NCBI RefSeq assembly: GCF_000444875.1
Contig: NC_021985.1
Coordinates: 5,352,170 to 5,416,169, forward strand
Origin: Streptomyces collinus Tu 365
GTDB lineage: Bacteria; Actinomycetota; Actinomycetes; Streptomycetales; Streptomycetaceae
Direction: 5' to 3'
Length of the DNA stretch: 64,000 nucleotides
Positions within the stretch are counted from its first letter, which is position 1. Each line of letters opens with the position of its first letter. This document shows, piece by piece, positions 25,513 to 34,268 of this stretch. The translations under genes and the position numbers were made by a program. Under the pieces are notes generated by a model. The model was given only the letters and a program-made list of their open reading frames with translations, ran no database searches and had not been told where the DNA came from.

Positions 25513-26082
25513 GTGGACCAGCGCATAGGATCGAGCAGCCAGCCCCTGAAGGGCGAGCCCGTCAAGGGCGCCGGTTTCGACCCGGCCTTCATCCCCGGCA
25601 TCACCGCGCAGGCGGCGGGACCGGAGGCGGAGCACGCGAAGCCGACGGAGGAGGCGGGGCGCCCGGTGCCGGAGCCCGCCGGGGAGCCGGAACCCGGCGC
25701 GGCGGCGCGCACGGCCGAGGCGCCGGCGGAGCCGGAGGACGCGTCGGGCGAGGCCGCGGAGCCGGAGTCCGGGCCGGAGGAGGAGTCCGGGGCCGTCGAG
25801 GACGGCCCGGTCTTCGAAGTCTCCGACCGCAGAGCCCGGTTCGCCGCGGACCACCGCGGGGTCAGGCTCGCCCTGGACGAGGAGAACTGCGAGTTCCGCT
25901 GGGACGAGATCGCGGCGGTCGAGACGGAGTCCCCCCGCTTCGGCAAGCGGTTCACCATCACGGTGCACACGCCCGACCGCCGCTGGTACCCGATCGAGAT
26001 CGAGGCGGCGGCCCGGGCGCGCTTCAAGGAGTGGGAGTCGGAACTGGACGCGGTCCTTGACGCCTACTTCGAGGAGGCCTGA
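25513..26082 (+). CDS. Acidic protein with C-terminal PH-like beta domain, unknown function
   Basis: 189 aa. Residues 1-95 are Glu/Pro/Ala-rich and disordered. The last 95 residues alternate strands and one terminal helix ([66 protein letters not shown]), a pattern like a bacterial PH domain. The GTG at 25513 is preferred because of the -10-like CATACT six bases upstream. An alternative GTG at 25441 overlaps the AAA+ stop (GTGA) and would couple the gene to that operon. The 3' end overlaps the convergent carboxypeptidase gene by 19 nt. It may or may not belong to the protease system. Confidence 0.65.
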   Translation: MDQRIGSSSQPLKGEPVKGAGFDPAFIPGITAQAAGPEAEHAKPTEEAGRPVPEPAGEPEPGAAARTAEAPAEPEDASGEAAEPESGPEEESGAVEDGPVFEVSDRRARFAADHRGVRLALDEENCEFRWDEIAAVETESPRFGKRFTITVHTPDRRWYPIEIEAAARARFKEWESELDAVLDAYFEEA

Positions 26083-27422
26083 CCGCAGTACTGGGCGGCC
26101 TTGCCGATCGCCCGGTACATGCAGTCGGCGTTCTCGAGCAGTTGCAGCACCGCGTCCCTGTTACGGGAGGTCTCCCGCTCGATCACCTCGTCGGGCGGGT
26201 AGAACCCCCCGTCCGCGCTGGACGTCGGGTACATCTCGAAGGTGTAGTCGAAGATCTTCTGCGTGCCCCACAGGTAGTCGTCGATCGACCCGTCCGTGAT
26301 GTAGAGGTCGCTCGACTGCTCGGGCGTGTACCCGTTGCTGGCCGCCATCTTGCGGCCGACGGCCTGGAAAGCGGCGGCGTCGTCGGCCGTCATCCCGGTG
26401 GCCGTGTCCGCGTAGGTGTATCCGAACGGCCACAGCACCAGTTCGCTGTAGGTGTGGAAGTCGATGCCGGCCTTGATCTGCTGCCTGCCCCCGACGACCC
26501 GGCTGCGCACGAAGTCGGCGACGACCTTCACCTCGGGCGCGGACTCGGCGGCGGAGCCGCGGTAGGTCTCGGAGGACCTGGACCCGGACGAGCCGCCGCA
26601 GCAGCCCCACTTGTAGTCCCAGTTCCGGTTGAGGTCCGTCCCGACGTAGGAGGAGCCGGAGTTGGGCTGCCGGTTCTTGCGCCAGGACCGGTAGGACCCG
26701 GTGGCGATGTCGTACTCGCCGCCGTCGGGGTTGAGGTCCGGCACGATCCAGATCTCCCGGCTGTTCACGAGGTTCGTGATCCGGGAGTCGGACCCGTACC
26801 CGTCGCCCAGTTCGCGCAGCAGGTACAGCGCCATCTCCACGGTCAGGTGCTCACGCGCGTGCTGGTGGAAGGTGAACAGCACCTCGGGCTCGTCCTCGTC
26901 CGTCGCCACGTTGTCGCTGACCTTGATGGCGACGATGTCCCGGCCCTCGTACGACTTGCCGATCACCCGCCTGCTCATGATGTCCGGGTGGGCGGCGAGC
27001 CGCTGGGCGATCTCGGCGTTCGCCTCGGCGTAGTTGTGGTACCGCGAGTCGGCGGTGGGGAAGTCGTACAGCCGCGTCCCGGACCGCCGGGGCGCGGCGC
27101 CCACCGGGGTCACCTCGTACCCGAGCCGGCGCAGCGCGCGGATCTGGTCCGCCCGGCCGGAGACGACGACGGTCTCCTCGCCGGCCTCGTCGACCGTGAC
27201 GCCGGCCGACTGGATGGCCGTACGGGTCACGGGGTTCGTGCGCTGCTGGATCTCGTACTGCCGGACGTCGTCGCCGGCGGCCGGGGCCTTCCGGGCGCCG
27301 TCGGCGGCGGCGTGCGGGGCGGTGGCCGAGACGGGTGCGGCCAGGGCGATGACGAGCAGTGCGCCCAGGGCGGCGGTACGTCTGCCGCCGCGCGCGCCGG
27401 AGCCGCGAACACGGAGTCGCAT
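26064..27422 (-). CDS. Secreted zinc carboxypeptidase, M14 family
   Basis: 452 aa from the ATG at 27422, which has AAGGAG six bases upstream; the frame extends 12 codons further but without a ribosome site. A signal peptide with a twin-arginine-like [20 protein letters not shown] start is followed by a propeptide-like region. Zinc ligands: HAREH (HxxE) in [15 protein letters not shown] and the third His in [17 protein letters not shown]; the catalytic Glu lies in YTFEMYP. The substrate-binding [11 protein letters not shown] segment is intact. It removes C-terminal residues from extracellular peptides. A CCGG stretch after KWG and a C-terminal Cys pair suggest disulfides. Confidence 0.93.
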   Translation of the reverse strand: MRLRVRGSGARGGRRTAALGALLVIALAAPVSATAPHAAADGARKAPAAGDDVRQYEIQQRTNPVTRTAIQSAGVTVDEAGEETVVVSGRADQIRALRRLGYEVTPVGAAPRRSGTRLYDFPTADSRYHNYAEANAEIAQRLAAHPDIMSRRVIGKSYEGRDIVAIKVSDNVATDEDEPEVLFTFHQHAREHLTVEMALYLLRELGDGYGSDSRITNLVNSREIWIVPDLNPDGGEYDIATGSYRSWRKNRQPNSGSSYVGTDLNRNWDYKWGCCGGSSGSRSSETYRGSAAESAPEVKVVADFVRSRVVGGRQQIKAGIDFHTYSELVLWPFGYTYADTATGMTADDAAAFQAVGRKMAASNGYTPEQSSDLYITDGSIDDYLWGTQKIFDYTFEMYPTSSADGGFYPPDEVIERETSRNRDAVLQLLENADCMYRAIGKAAQYCGQASSK

Positions 27423-27579
27423 GAAATCTCCTTGGTTCTCCAGGAATTCCGGGGTCACCGGACATGGGGAGTGGAGCTGGGGGGTGCTTCAGTGCGACGT
27501 GCGGGTGTGGCGCTCATGGTGAAGCTTTGGCATGGTCAGGTCAATAGCGTGTCAAAGGTGAACCACCGGACCACGACGG

Positions 27580-27618
27580 GCGCAGCGCGCCACTCCCCGG
27601 GGGAGTGACGCGCTGCGC
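27580..27618 (-). terminator. Hairpin terminator of the lamin-tail-domain gene
   Basis: Long inverted repeat, about 19 nt per arm (GCGCAGCGCG and CACTCCCC against GGGGAGTG and CGCGCTGCGC) with small mismatches, 15 bp past the stop at 27634 on the minus strand. Confidence 0.8.
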
Positions 27619-27633
27619 GAGGTGCGGTGCGGG

Positions 27634-28137
27634 TCAGTGGTGACGGCCGCCCCAGCCGCCGCCGTCGCGGTGACCGCGGTGGTCGTAACCCCACGAGACG
27701 GAGTCGACGAAGCGGCCGTCGTCGTTGCGCAGGGTCGCGGTGTCGCTGCGGGTGTCCCACACCGACCGGCGGCGGTCCTGGAAGAGGTCCGTCCGGCTGT
27801 CCCGCCCGAAGCCGGTGTGGACGCGGACGGTCGCGCGGCCGTCCAGCCGGTAGTGGTGGAAGGTGTAGGTGTGGCCGTCCTCGTCCGACAGCGTCCACCC
27901 GTCCAGGTTCACGCTCCGCCGGCTCGCGTTGGTGACCTCGACCCACTCCTGGTTCAGGTTGCGGTCGTAGCGGCTCGACGCGGGGTGCTGCACGCCGCCG
28001 ATGGCCACCCGGGTGTGGTGGTGCCAGCCGTCGTGGCCGTGGTCGGCGGCCGAGGCGGGCAGGGCCACGGCACCTACGACGGCGGCCGCGGCGACGGCCG
28101 TTGCGGCGATACGGCGGGCGGTAACAGAAACGGACAC
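27634..28137 (-). CDS. Secreted lamin-tail-domain (LTD) protein
   Basis: 167 aa from the GTG at 28137, preceded by AAAGGGGGA. A signal peptide (IAATAVAAAAVVGAVALPASA) is cleaved before ADHGHDGWHH. The mature part is one LTD immunoglobulin-like domain: LNQEWVEVTNASRRSVNLDGW, LSDEDGHTYTF, RLDGRATVRVHTG, then DTATLRNDDGRFVDSVSWGY. Bacterial LTD proteins are secreted or attached to nucleases and may act in binding at the surface. The His/Gly-rich C-terminus (GGGWGGRHH) could bind metal. The upstream frame to 28239 lacks a ribosome site and would put 34 residues before the signal. Confidence 0.88.
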   Translation of the reverse strand: MSVSVTARRIAATAVAAAAVVGAVALPASAADHGHDGWHHHTRVAIGGVQHPASSRYDRNLNQEWVEVTNASRRSVNLDGWTLSDEDGHTYTFHHYRLDGRATVRVHTGFGRDSRTDLFQDRRRSVWDTRSDTATLRNDDGRFVDSVSWGYDHRGHRDGGGWGGRHH

Positions 28138-28450
28138 GGGGTCCCCCTTTGAAGGGTCGTGCACACCTCGCCGCCCGCGGCCGGAGCCGCGGACAGGAGG
28201 TGCGGTGTGCTGGTGGCGACCGGTCGGCCGCACACCCACACCTTGCAGCCGGCCGCGGAGCCGGCCGGGCGAAACCTGGCTGCTGTTACGGTTCGCGCAT
28301 ATTCCTGTGACTCACGGCTGCAATGTCCATTTACGGACTGAATGAAGGTTTTCCCGCCAACTGAAGCGCCTCTGCCCGGCTACGTCCGAGGCCGCCTCCA
28401 CGAAAGGGTGTAACAGCCAACCACGGCTCTGGCCAGGGCTTTCGTCAACG
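28138..28450. other. Intergenic region, no gene seen
   Basis: Holds the promoter of the LTD gene (leftward) and a relatively AT-rich stretch near 28280-28360. No convincing ORF or RNA was found. Confidence 0.5.
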
Positions 28451-28488
28451 GCGGACGCCCGGTCCCTCGTAAGGGGCCGGGCGTCCGC
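28451..28488 (-). terminator. Hairpin terminator of the chitinase gene
   Basis: A 16-bp stem (GCGGACGCCCGGTCCC at 28451-28466 against 28473-28488, one G-T pair) with a 6-nt loop, about 16 bp beyond the chitinase stop. Confidence 0.85.
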
Positions 28489-28504
28489 GGGGGTGGGGCT
28501 CAGA

Positions 28505-30223
28505 TCACGGCATGCTGTGGACGTGTGCCCCCACCGCGCTGGACCACGCGTTGCCGGAGCTCGCGTCCCAGTTGGTCGACCAGGTCATCGCGCCCCGCAG
28601 GTCGGGGTAGGTCCTGGCGGGCTTGAAGGAGCCGCAGCCGGTGCCCTGGGCGAGGCAGTCCAGGGCGTTGTTCACCACCGTGGGGGAGACGTAGCCGCTG
28701 CCCGCCCCGCTGGTGGACGCCGGGACGCCGAGGCCCACCTGGGACGGCGACAGGCCGCCCTGCAGCTGGATGCAGGCGAGCGCGGTGAGGAAGTCGACCG
28801 AGCCCTGCGCGTACACCTTGCCGTCGCAGCCCAGCATGGAACCGCTGTTGTAGTACTGCATGTTGACGACCGTGAGGATGTCCTTGATGTTCAGGGCCGT
28901 CTGGAAGTAGGAGTTCGAGGTCGACTGCATGTCGATCGTCTGCGGGGCCATCGTGATGATCAGCGAGGAGCCCGCCTTCGAGGACAGGGAGCGCAGCGCC
29001 TGCGTCATGTACGTCGCGTTCAGGCCGTTCTCCAGGTCGATGTCGACGCCGTCGAAGCCGTACGTCTGCATCAGGGAGTAGACGGAGTTCGCGAAGTTCG
29101 CCGCCGAGGTCGCGTCGTTGATCGACACCGTGCCGTTCTGGCCGCCGATGGAGACGACGACCTTCTTGCCGGCCGCCTGCTTGGCCTTGATGTCGGCCTT
29201 GAACTGGTCGACCGTGTAGCCGCCGAGGCCGGCCGAGTCCAGGTTGAAGGAGACCGCGCCCGGCGTGCCGGCCGCGTCCGCGAAGGCGACGGCGATGATG
29301 TCGTAGGCGGCCGGGACGTCCGACAGCTTCTGGACCTTCGCGCCGTTGTTGAAGTTCTGCCAGTAGCCGGTCACCGCGTGCTTGGGCAGCGTGCCGCCGC
29401 CTCCGCCCCCGCCCCCGGTGGCGGCCGTCGTCCCGCTCACGGCCGCCGACTTCGCGGACTCGCCCGCCGAGTTGGTCGCCGTGACCTGGAAGGAGTACGA
29501 GGTCGAGGCCGACAGCCCGGTCACGGTCGCCGAGGTCCCCGTCACCGCTGTCACCTTCGTGCCGTCGCGGTAGACGTTGTAGCCCGTCGCGCCCGGCACC
29601 GCGGACCAGGACAGGGACACCGACGACGAGGTCGTGCCGGAGACCGAGAGGCCGCCCGGCGCGGCCGGGACCGTGGGGGCCGGGTCGCCGCCACCGCCGC
29701 CGTCGGGGCCGTAGACCGAGACGTCGTCGGCGTAGTAGGCCGCCTGGCCGTACCAGCCGTGGGTGTAGACGGTGACGGAGGACGTGGAGGCGCCCGTCGT
29801 GAACGTCGTCGACAGCTGCTTCCAGGACGAGGAGTCCGGCGTCCAGGTCGAGACGTCCGTCGTGCCCGTGCCCGTCACGCCCAGGTAGGAGTAGCCGCCC
29901 TGCACCCAGGCGCTCAGCGTGTACGTCGAGTTCGGCTTGACCGCGACGGACTGGGTGCACTGGGCGTTGTCCTGCCCGGCCGGGGTCGCCTTCAGCGCGG
30001 CGGAGCCGGAGTGGACGGGCGAGGAGACGGTCGTGCCGCTGCCCGCCGTACAGGTCCAGTTGCCGAGGCCCGACTCGAAGCCGGCGTTCCTGACGTTGTT
30101 GACGTCCGCGGCCGACGCGGGGGCGGCGGCGAGGCCCGCGACCGAGAGGGCGAGGGCGGTGGCGGCGGACCACGTGGCGATCCGTCGTCTGCGGGGTCCG
30201 GGTATGCCTGATGCGCGGTCCAC
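28505..30223 (-). CDS. Secreted GH18 chitinase with jelly-roll CBM and fibronectin III domain
   Basis: 572 aa. Order: signal peptide (residues 1-39, ends APASAA), carbohydrate-binding jelly roll (about 40-175, NAGFESGLGNWTC to YYADDVSVYG), Gly/Pro linker, fibronectin III (about 185-270, PGGLSVSGTTSSSVSLSWS), poly-Gly linker, and a GH18 catalytic barrel (280-572) with the DGVDIDLE motif whose last Glu is the acid/base. NMQYYNSG and the final MTWSTNWDA strand are also typical. It hydrolyses chitin outside the cell. The GTG at 30223 follows GGAGG. The promoter has two GGTCCAGACC boxes, as in DasR-controlled chitinase genes. Confidence 0.95.
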   Translation of the reverse strand: MDRASGIPGPRRRRIATWSAATALALSVAGLAAAPASAADVNNVRNAGFESGLGNWTCTAGSGTTVSSPVHSGSAALKATPAGQDNAQCTQSVAVKPNSTYTLSAWVQGGYSYLGVTGTGTTDVSTWTPDSSSWKQLSTTFTTGASTSSVTVYTHGWYGQAAYYADDVSVYGPDGGGGGDPAPTVPAAPGGLSVSGTTSSSVSLSWSAVPGATGYNVYRDGTKVTAVTGTSATVTGLSASTSYSFQVTATNSAGESAKSAAVSGTTAATGGGGGGGGTLPKHAVTGYWQNFNNGAKVQKLSDVPAAYDIIAVAFADAAGTPGAVSFNLDSAGLGGYTVDQFKADIKAKQAAGKKVVVSIGGQNGTVSINDATSAANFANSVYSLMQTYGFDGVDIDLENGLNATYMTQALRSLSSKAGSSLIITMAPQTIDMQSTSNSYFQTALNIKDILTVVNMQYYNSGSMLGCDGKVYAQGSVDFLTALACIQLQGGLSPSQVGLGVPASTSGAGSGYVSPTVVNNALDCLAQGTGCGSFKPARTYPDLRGAMTWSTNWDASSGNAWSSAVGAHVHSMP

Positions 30224-30302
30224 TGGTGCCTCCGGTGGGGGAGTCGGCGGGGAAGGGGAGGTGCTGGGGAGTCACGGGCGGTGGCCACCGCTGGCGTACA
30301 AG

Positions 30303-30343
30303 TTGGTCCAGACCAATTCGGCTGTCAAGAGGTCCAGACCAAA
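30303..30343 (-). promoter_or_regulatory. Chitinase promoter repeats (DasR dre-like / direct-repeat boxes)
   Basis: TTGGTCCAGACCAA (30303-30316) and AGGTCCAGACCAAA (30330-30343) hold two perfect GGTCCAGACC cores 26 bp apart. They match the repeats known around Streptomyces chitinase promoters and the DasR element (TGGTCTAGACCA-type). The rest of 30224-30540 is the divergent promoter zone towards the Tad operon. Confidence 0.85.
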
Positions 30344-30540
30344 ACCGCCCTCACTGTTCCGCTCAACCTGTCCGGATTTGGCGGTAGTTGTGACCGATGA
30401 GTTGCACACGAGCTACACAAACGCTGTTCTCCGGTCATTGGGCCGTGGTTACAGTGCTCAGGTAGTCACGCAACGAAGTCGTCCTGGCGCATTGGAGTCA
30501 CACCGGTGGGCCGAAGGGTGTGAGGAGCGGGGAGCGGAGC

Positions 30541-31401
30541 GTGCCAACTGCCATTGCCGTGACCAGTGCCGACATGGCGCTGCCGGTGCAGGACGAACGG
30601 ACCATGCCCGCCGTCGTGCTGCGCGACCTCGACCAGCGCCCCCTGGAGCACACCCTCACCGAACTGCACACGCTCGTCGAGCAGTACGGCTACGTCATCG
30701 TGCTGTGCTCACAGGCGACGCCGGAGCCGGTCGTGCGGCGGCTGTACACCCTGCGGTCCCTGCTGGAGAGCGACCGCGTCGCCCTCTTCCGGCCCGCACT
30801 GCCGCCGCTCGGCGTCGCCGTCCTCGCCCGGCAGCTGCGCCAGCTCGCCTCCTGCGACCTGAGCCCCGGCGTGCTCGCCTCCGCCGGACGCCTGCTCACC
30901 CACTACGTCCACGCCGGCGCCGTCCTCGGCTCGGTCGCCCGGCTCGACCGGGTCCCGGTGGGGCTCAAGGCACACGCCAAGTCCTGGGTGCCCGGCAGCC
31001 AGTTCGCCGTCGTCGCCCACCCCGAACCCCAGCTCGTCAAGGTGGCGCCCGGCGCCACCCTCAAGGGGCCCGAGTTCAGCACCTGGATGCTCGTCGCCAA
31101 GGGCCAGCTCCAGACCGACTGGCTCACCGGCCTCGCCAAGGAGTGGACCTCCCACGGGCTGCGCGAGACCCCGCTGCCCGCGGAGTCCGCCCGCTGGTGG
31201 GGAACCGGCCGCGTCGTCGAGTTCTGCAGCTACCTCGCCGACCTCTCGGTGCTGTACCAACTGGTCGCCTCCGTGCGGCAGTCCACCTGCCACTGGTGCG
31301 GCCTCGACGTCATCGGCGACCTCTGCGTCTTCTGCTCCGCCACGCCGCCCGCGCACGAGCCCGCCGCCCCCCGCGCGCTGGAACAGCGCACGCCCGCCTG
31401 A
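30541..31401 (+). CDS. Unknown protein with C-terminal zinc-ribbon-like CxxC pairs, heads the Tad locus
   Basis: 286 aa from the GTG at 30541, with GGAG nine bases upstream (an in-frame GTG at 30520 has no better site). The main body is an alpha/beta domain (VLRDLDQRPLEHTLTEL, YGYVIVLCSQATPEP, WVPGSQFAVVAHPEPQLVKV). The end carries CHWCGLDVIGDLCVFC, two CxxC pairs spaced like a zinc ribbon. No signal or membrane helix. It lies 60 bp upstream of cpaB and in the same direction, so it is probably part of the pilus operon, perhaps regulatory. I do not recognise a named family. Confidence 0.75.
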   Translation: MPTAIAVTSADMALPVQDERTMPAVVLRDLDQRPLEHTLTELHTLVEQYGYVIVLCSQATPEPVVRRLYTLRSLLESDRVALFRPALPPLGVAVLARQLRQLASCDLSPGVLASAGRLLTHYVHAGAVLGSVARLDRVPVGLKAHAKSWVPGSQFAVVAHPEPQLVKVAPGATLKGPEFSTWMLVAKGQLQTDWLTGLAKEWTSHGLRETPLPAESARWWGTGRVVEFCSYLADLSVLYQLVASVRQSTCHWCGLDVIGDLCVFCSATPPAHEPAAPRALEQRTPA

Positions 31402-31461
31402 CCCGCACCAAGGTGACCCACTTCCCGATCGACCGATTCCCCCAATGAGGTTGCACGGTTC

Positions 31462-32169
31462 ATGAACTCCCGTCAGCGCCGCGGCGTGATACTCCTGATC
31501 CTGTCGGTCCTGTGCGCTCTCGGCGCGTTCGCCGGCGTGCTCTCCGTCGTCCACGACGTGCAGTCCAAGGTCGGACCCGAGGTCAGCGCCTACCGGGTCA
31601 GGTCCGACGTGAAGCCGTACACCGCGCTGAGCACCGGCCAGTTCGAGAAGATCAAGATGCCCGAACGCTGGCTGTCCGGGAACGCCGTCACCGACCTGAG
31701 GCAGATCCAGGGCAAGATCGCCGTGACCACCCTGCGCGCCGGATCACTGCTCCAGACCGACATGATCGTCGACCAGCCCGCCCTCCAGCCGGGCCAGCAG
31801 GAGGTCGCCATCATGATCGACGCGGCCACGGGCGTCGCGGGCAAGATCACGCCGGGCTCCCGCGTCAACGTCTACGCCACCTTCGAGGGGAAGAAGGACG
31901 GCGACCCCGACCAGTCGAAGATCATCGTCACCAACGCGCGCGTCCTCGACGTCGGCCACATCACCGCCCTCGACCCCGACCGCAGCAAGGACCAGCAGCA
32001 GCCCACCGAGGCCGTCCCCATCACCTTCGCGCTCTCCACCCTCGACGCCCAGCGCATCACCTACGCCGAGTCCTTCGCCCAGCGCGTCCGGCTCGCGCTG
32101 GTGGCACCCGGCGGCCAGACCAGCGTCCCGGACAAGGACCGCACCTACGAACTCGTGACGGACAAGTGA
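31462..32169 (+). CDS. cpaB: Flp pilus assembly protein CpaB/RcpC (SAF domain)
   Basis: 235 aa. One N-terminal membrane helix (GVILLILSVLCALGAFAGVL) leads into a SAF-type beta-clip domain (VSAYRVRSDVKPYTALS, KIAVTTLRAGSLLQTDMI) and a conserved C-terminal RcpC region (VAIMIDAATGVAGKITPGSRVNVY). CpaB proteins sit on the outer face of the membrane and help guide or stabilise the pilus channel. It starts the recognisable Tad gene order; cpaE follows after 9 bp. Confidence 0.88.
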   Translation: MNSRQRRGVILLILSVLCALGAFAGVLSVVHDVQSKVGPEVSAYRVRSDVKPYTALSTGQFEKIKMPERWLSGNAVTDLRQIQGKIAVTTLRAGSLLQTDMIVDQPALQPGQQEVAIMIDAATGVAGKITPGSRVNVYATFEGKKDGDPDQSKIIVTNARVLDVGHITALDPDRSKDQQQPTEAVPITFALSTLDAQRITYAESFAQRVRLALVAPGGQTSVPDKDRTYELVTDK

Positions 32170-32178
32170 GAGGCGGCC

Positions 32179-33411
32179 ATGCCCACCAGGATCCTCCCGG
32201 CCGGCGCGGACCCGGACGCCGTCCGCTCCCTCACCACCCTGCTCAGCCAGCTGCCCGACGCCGAACCGCAGCCGCCCGTAGGTGACTCCACCCAGCTCGT
32301 CGACACCCTCGCCCGGTCCGCCGCCGAGTCGGTGGACGAACTGCCCGAGGTGGTCGTCGTGCACGAGCGGATCGGCCCGGTCCCGGCGCTGGAGCTGATC
32401 CGCGAGGTCGCGCTGCGCTTCCCGGCCGTCGGCGTCATCCTCGTCACCACCGACGCGAGCCCCGGCCTGTTCGCCGCCGCCATGGACTCCGGCGCCCGCG
32501 GCCTGGTCTCGCTCCCGCTGTCGTACGAGGAACTCGCCAGCCGGGTCCAGGCGGTCGCCCAGTGGTCCACCGGCGTACGGCGCCACCTCGGGCACGGCGC
32601 CGACGTGCTCGGCGGGGCCGGCGGCACGGTCGTCACGGTCAGCGGCGCCAAGGGCGGCGTCGGCGCCACCGTCACGGCCGTCCAGCTCGCGCTCGCCGCC
32701 CAGGCCTCCGGCCGCGCCACCGCCCTGGTCGACCTCGACCTCCAGACCGGCGACGTCGCCTCCTACCTGGACGTCCAGTTCCGCCGCTCGGTCGTCGACC
32801 TCGCCACCATCACCGACATCTCGCACCGGGTCCTCGCCGACGCCGTCTTCCGGCACGACACCGGCCTCACCCTGCTCCTCGCCCCCGCCGAGGGCGAGCG
32901 CGGCGAGGAGGTCACCGACCGCGCCGCCCGCCAGGTCGTCAGCGCCCTGCGCTCGCGGTACGAGGTGGTCGTGGTCGACTGCGGCGCCCAGCTCGGCGGT
33001 GCGAGCGCGGCGGCCGTCGAGATGGCCGACACCGCCCTGCTGGTGACCACCCCGGACGTGGTCGCCGTACGCGCCGCCAAACGGACCGTGCGCATGTGGG
33101 ACCGGCTGCAGATCCGCAAGGCCGAGGAGACGACGGTGATCGTCAACCGCCACTCCCGCGCCACCGAGATCCAGCCGGCGCTGGTGCAGCGGATCACCGG
33201 CACCGCGGTGGCCCGCACCGCCGTGCCCGCCAACTTCAAGGAACTCCAGGGCGTCGTCGACGCGGGACGGCTGCACGAACTGGACAGCCGGAGCACGGTG
33301 AAACAGGCCCTGTGGGCGCTGGCCGGCGAGCTGGGGCTGGTCAAGGCGGCCGAGGGCGCGCACCGGAGCGGGGGCCGCGGCGCGGTCGGCTTCCGGCGGC
33401 GGAAGGAGTAG
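32179..33411 (+). CDS. cpaE: TadZ/CpaE-like ParA-family pilus localisation ATPase
   Basis: 410 aa. An N-terminal receiver-like domain (about 1-140, VVVVHERIGPVPALELIRE, VILVTTDASPGLF) precedes a ParA/MinD-type domain. Its deviant Walker A reads SGAKGGVGAT at 155-164: the usual second lysine (GKT) is Ala, as seen in atypical TadZ proteins, while the signature Lys158 is kept. Later stretches (VVVDCGAQLGGAS, TTPDVVAVRAAKRT) are typical. TadZ marks the site of pilus assembly at the membrane. ATP use may be weak because of the missing lysine. Confidence 0.88.
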   Translation: MPTRILPAGADPDAVRSLTTLLSQLPDAEPQPPVGDSTQLVDTLARSAAESVDELPEVVVVHERIGPVPALELIREVALRFPAVGVILVTTDASPGLFAAAMDSGARGLVSLPLSYEELASRVQAVAQWSTGVRRHLGHGADVLGGAGGTVVTVSGAKGGVGATVTAVQLALAAQASGRATALVDLDLQTGDVASYLDVQFRRSVVDLATITDISHRVLADAVFRHDTGLTLLLAPAEGERGEEVTDRAARQVVSALRSRYEVVVVDCGAQLGGASAAAVEMADTALLVTTPDVVAVRAAKRTVRMWDRLQIRKAEETTVIVNRHSRATEIQPALVQRITGTAVARTAVPANFKELQGVVDAGRLHELDSRSTVKQALWALAGELGLVKAAEGAHRSGGRGAVGFRRRKE

Positions 33412-33417
33412 CGGCCG

Positions 33418-33801
33418 ATGAGACGCCCGCGCGGGGACGACCGGGGGCAGGTCAGCATCGAACTCCTCGGGATGACACCCCTGATCGTGCTGACCCTGGT
33501 GCTCATGTGGCAGTGCGTGCTGGTGGGGTACGCCTACACGCTCGCGGGGAATGCTGCGGACGAGGGCGCACGGGCGGGGACGGCCGCGCCCCGCGGCGGC
33601 GCACGGCAGGCCGCGTGCGAGGCGGCCGCGCTCAAGCACCTGTCGGGGGCGTGGAAGGGGGGAGCGAAGGTGAAGTGCAGCCCTAGCGGCTATGTGACGG
33701 CCGACGTCGGCCTCAAGGTACCCGTCCTGTTCCCCGGCTCGATCGACTTCCCCGTCACGGTGCACGGCCACGCCGGCACCGTGGAGGAGGTGAAGGAGTG
33801 A
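33418..33801 (+). CDS. TadE-like minor pseudopilin 1
   Basis: 127 aa. Short basic leader, then the cleavage-type motif RGQVSIELLGMTPLIVLTLV, in which cleavage after Gly would leave a mature protein with Glu at position 5. One hydrophobic helix, then AGNAADEGARAGTAA, standard for TadE-like proteins, and a small C-terminal domain with two Cys. TadE proteins prime or cap Flp pili. The last four bases overlap the next gene (GTGA). Confidence 0.85.
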   Translation: MRRPRGDDRGQVSIELLGMTPLIVLTLVLMWQCVLVGYAYTLAGNAADEGARAGTAAPRGGARQAACEAAALKHLSGAWKGGAKVKCSPSGYVTADVGLKVPVLFPGSIDFPVTVHGHAGTVEEVKE

Positions 33802-34268
33802 GGCCGCGCGAGACACCGGCCGGGACACCGATCGGAACCCCGGCCGGGAAGTCGGCCGAGAGGCCGACCGGCGAGGTGCCCGCGACGCCGGCCGGGAAGC
33901 CGTACCGGCGCGCGCGACGCGACGCGGGCCAGGTCGCCATCGAGTACCTCGGGTTCATCCCGGTCCTGCTGATCGTCGGACTGGCCGGCTTCCAGATCGG
34001 GGCCGTCGCCTACGCGGCCGAGCAGGCCGGCACGGCGGCCCGGGCCGGAGCGCGCGCGGCCTCCCTGGGGCAGTCCCCCCAGGGGGCGTGCGCGCAGGCC
34101 GTCAGCGGGGGGCTCCACGTGACGTGCGGCCCGAGCGGGGGAGGGGACGACTCGGTCACCGTCACCGCCACCGTCTCCGTGCCCCAGATCGTCCCCGGCT
34201 GGTCCTTCGACCCGGTCCGGAAACAAGCCACCATGCCCCGTGACCACGGAGGAGCAGCGAACCCATGA
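33798..34268 (+). CDS. TadE-like minor pseudopilin 2
   Basis: 156 aa. A Pro/Thr/Gly-rich leader of about 45 residues (TPAGTPIGTPAGKSAERPTG) precedes AGQVAIEYLGFIPVLLIVGL, again with the G-QxxxE cleavage pattern, one hydrophobic helix and EQAGTAARAGARAASLG. The long leader is unusual; an inner start is possible, but the GTG at 33798 is translationally coupled to the preceding stop. Two Cys (GACAQA, VTCGP) could form a disulfide. The stop overlaps cpaF (ATGA). Confidence 0.85.
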   Translation: MRPRETPAGTPIGTPAGKSAERPTGEVPATPAGKPYRRARRDAGQVAIEYLGFIPVLLIVGLAGFQIGAVAYAAEQAGTAARAGARAASLGQSPQGACAQAVSGGLHVTCGPSGGGDDSVTVTATVSVPQIVPGWSFDPVRKQATMPRDHGGAANP

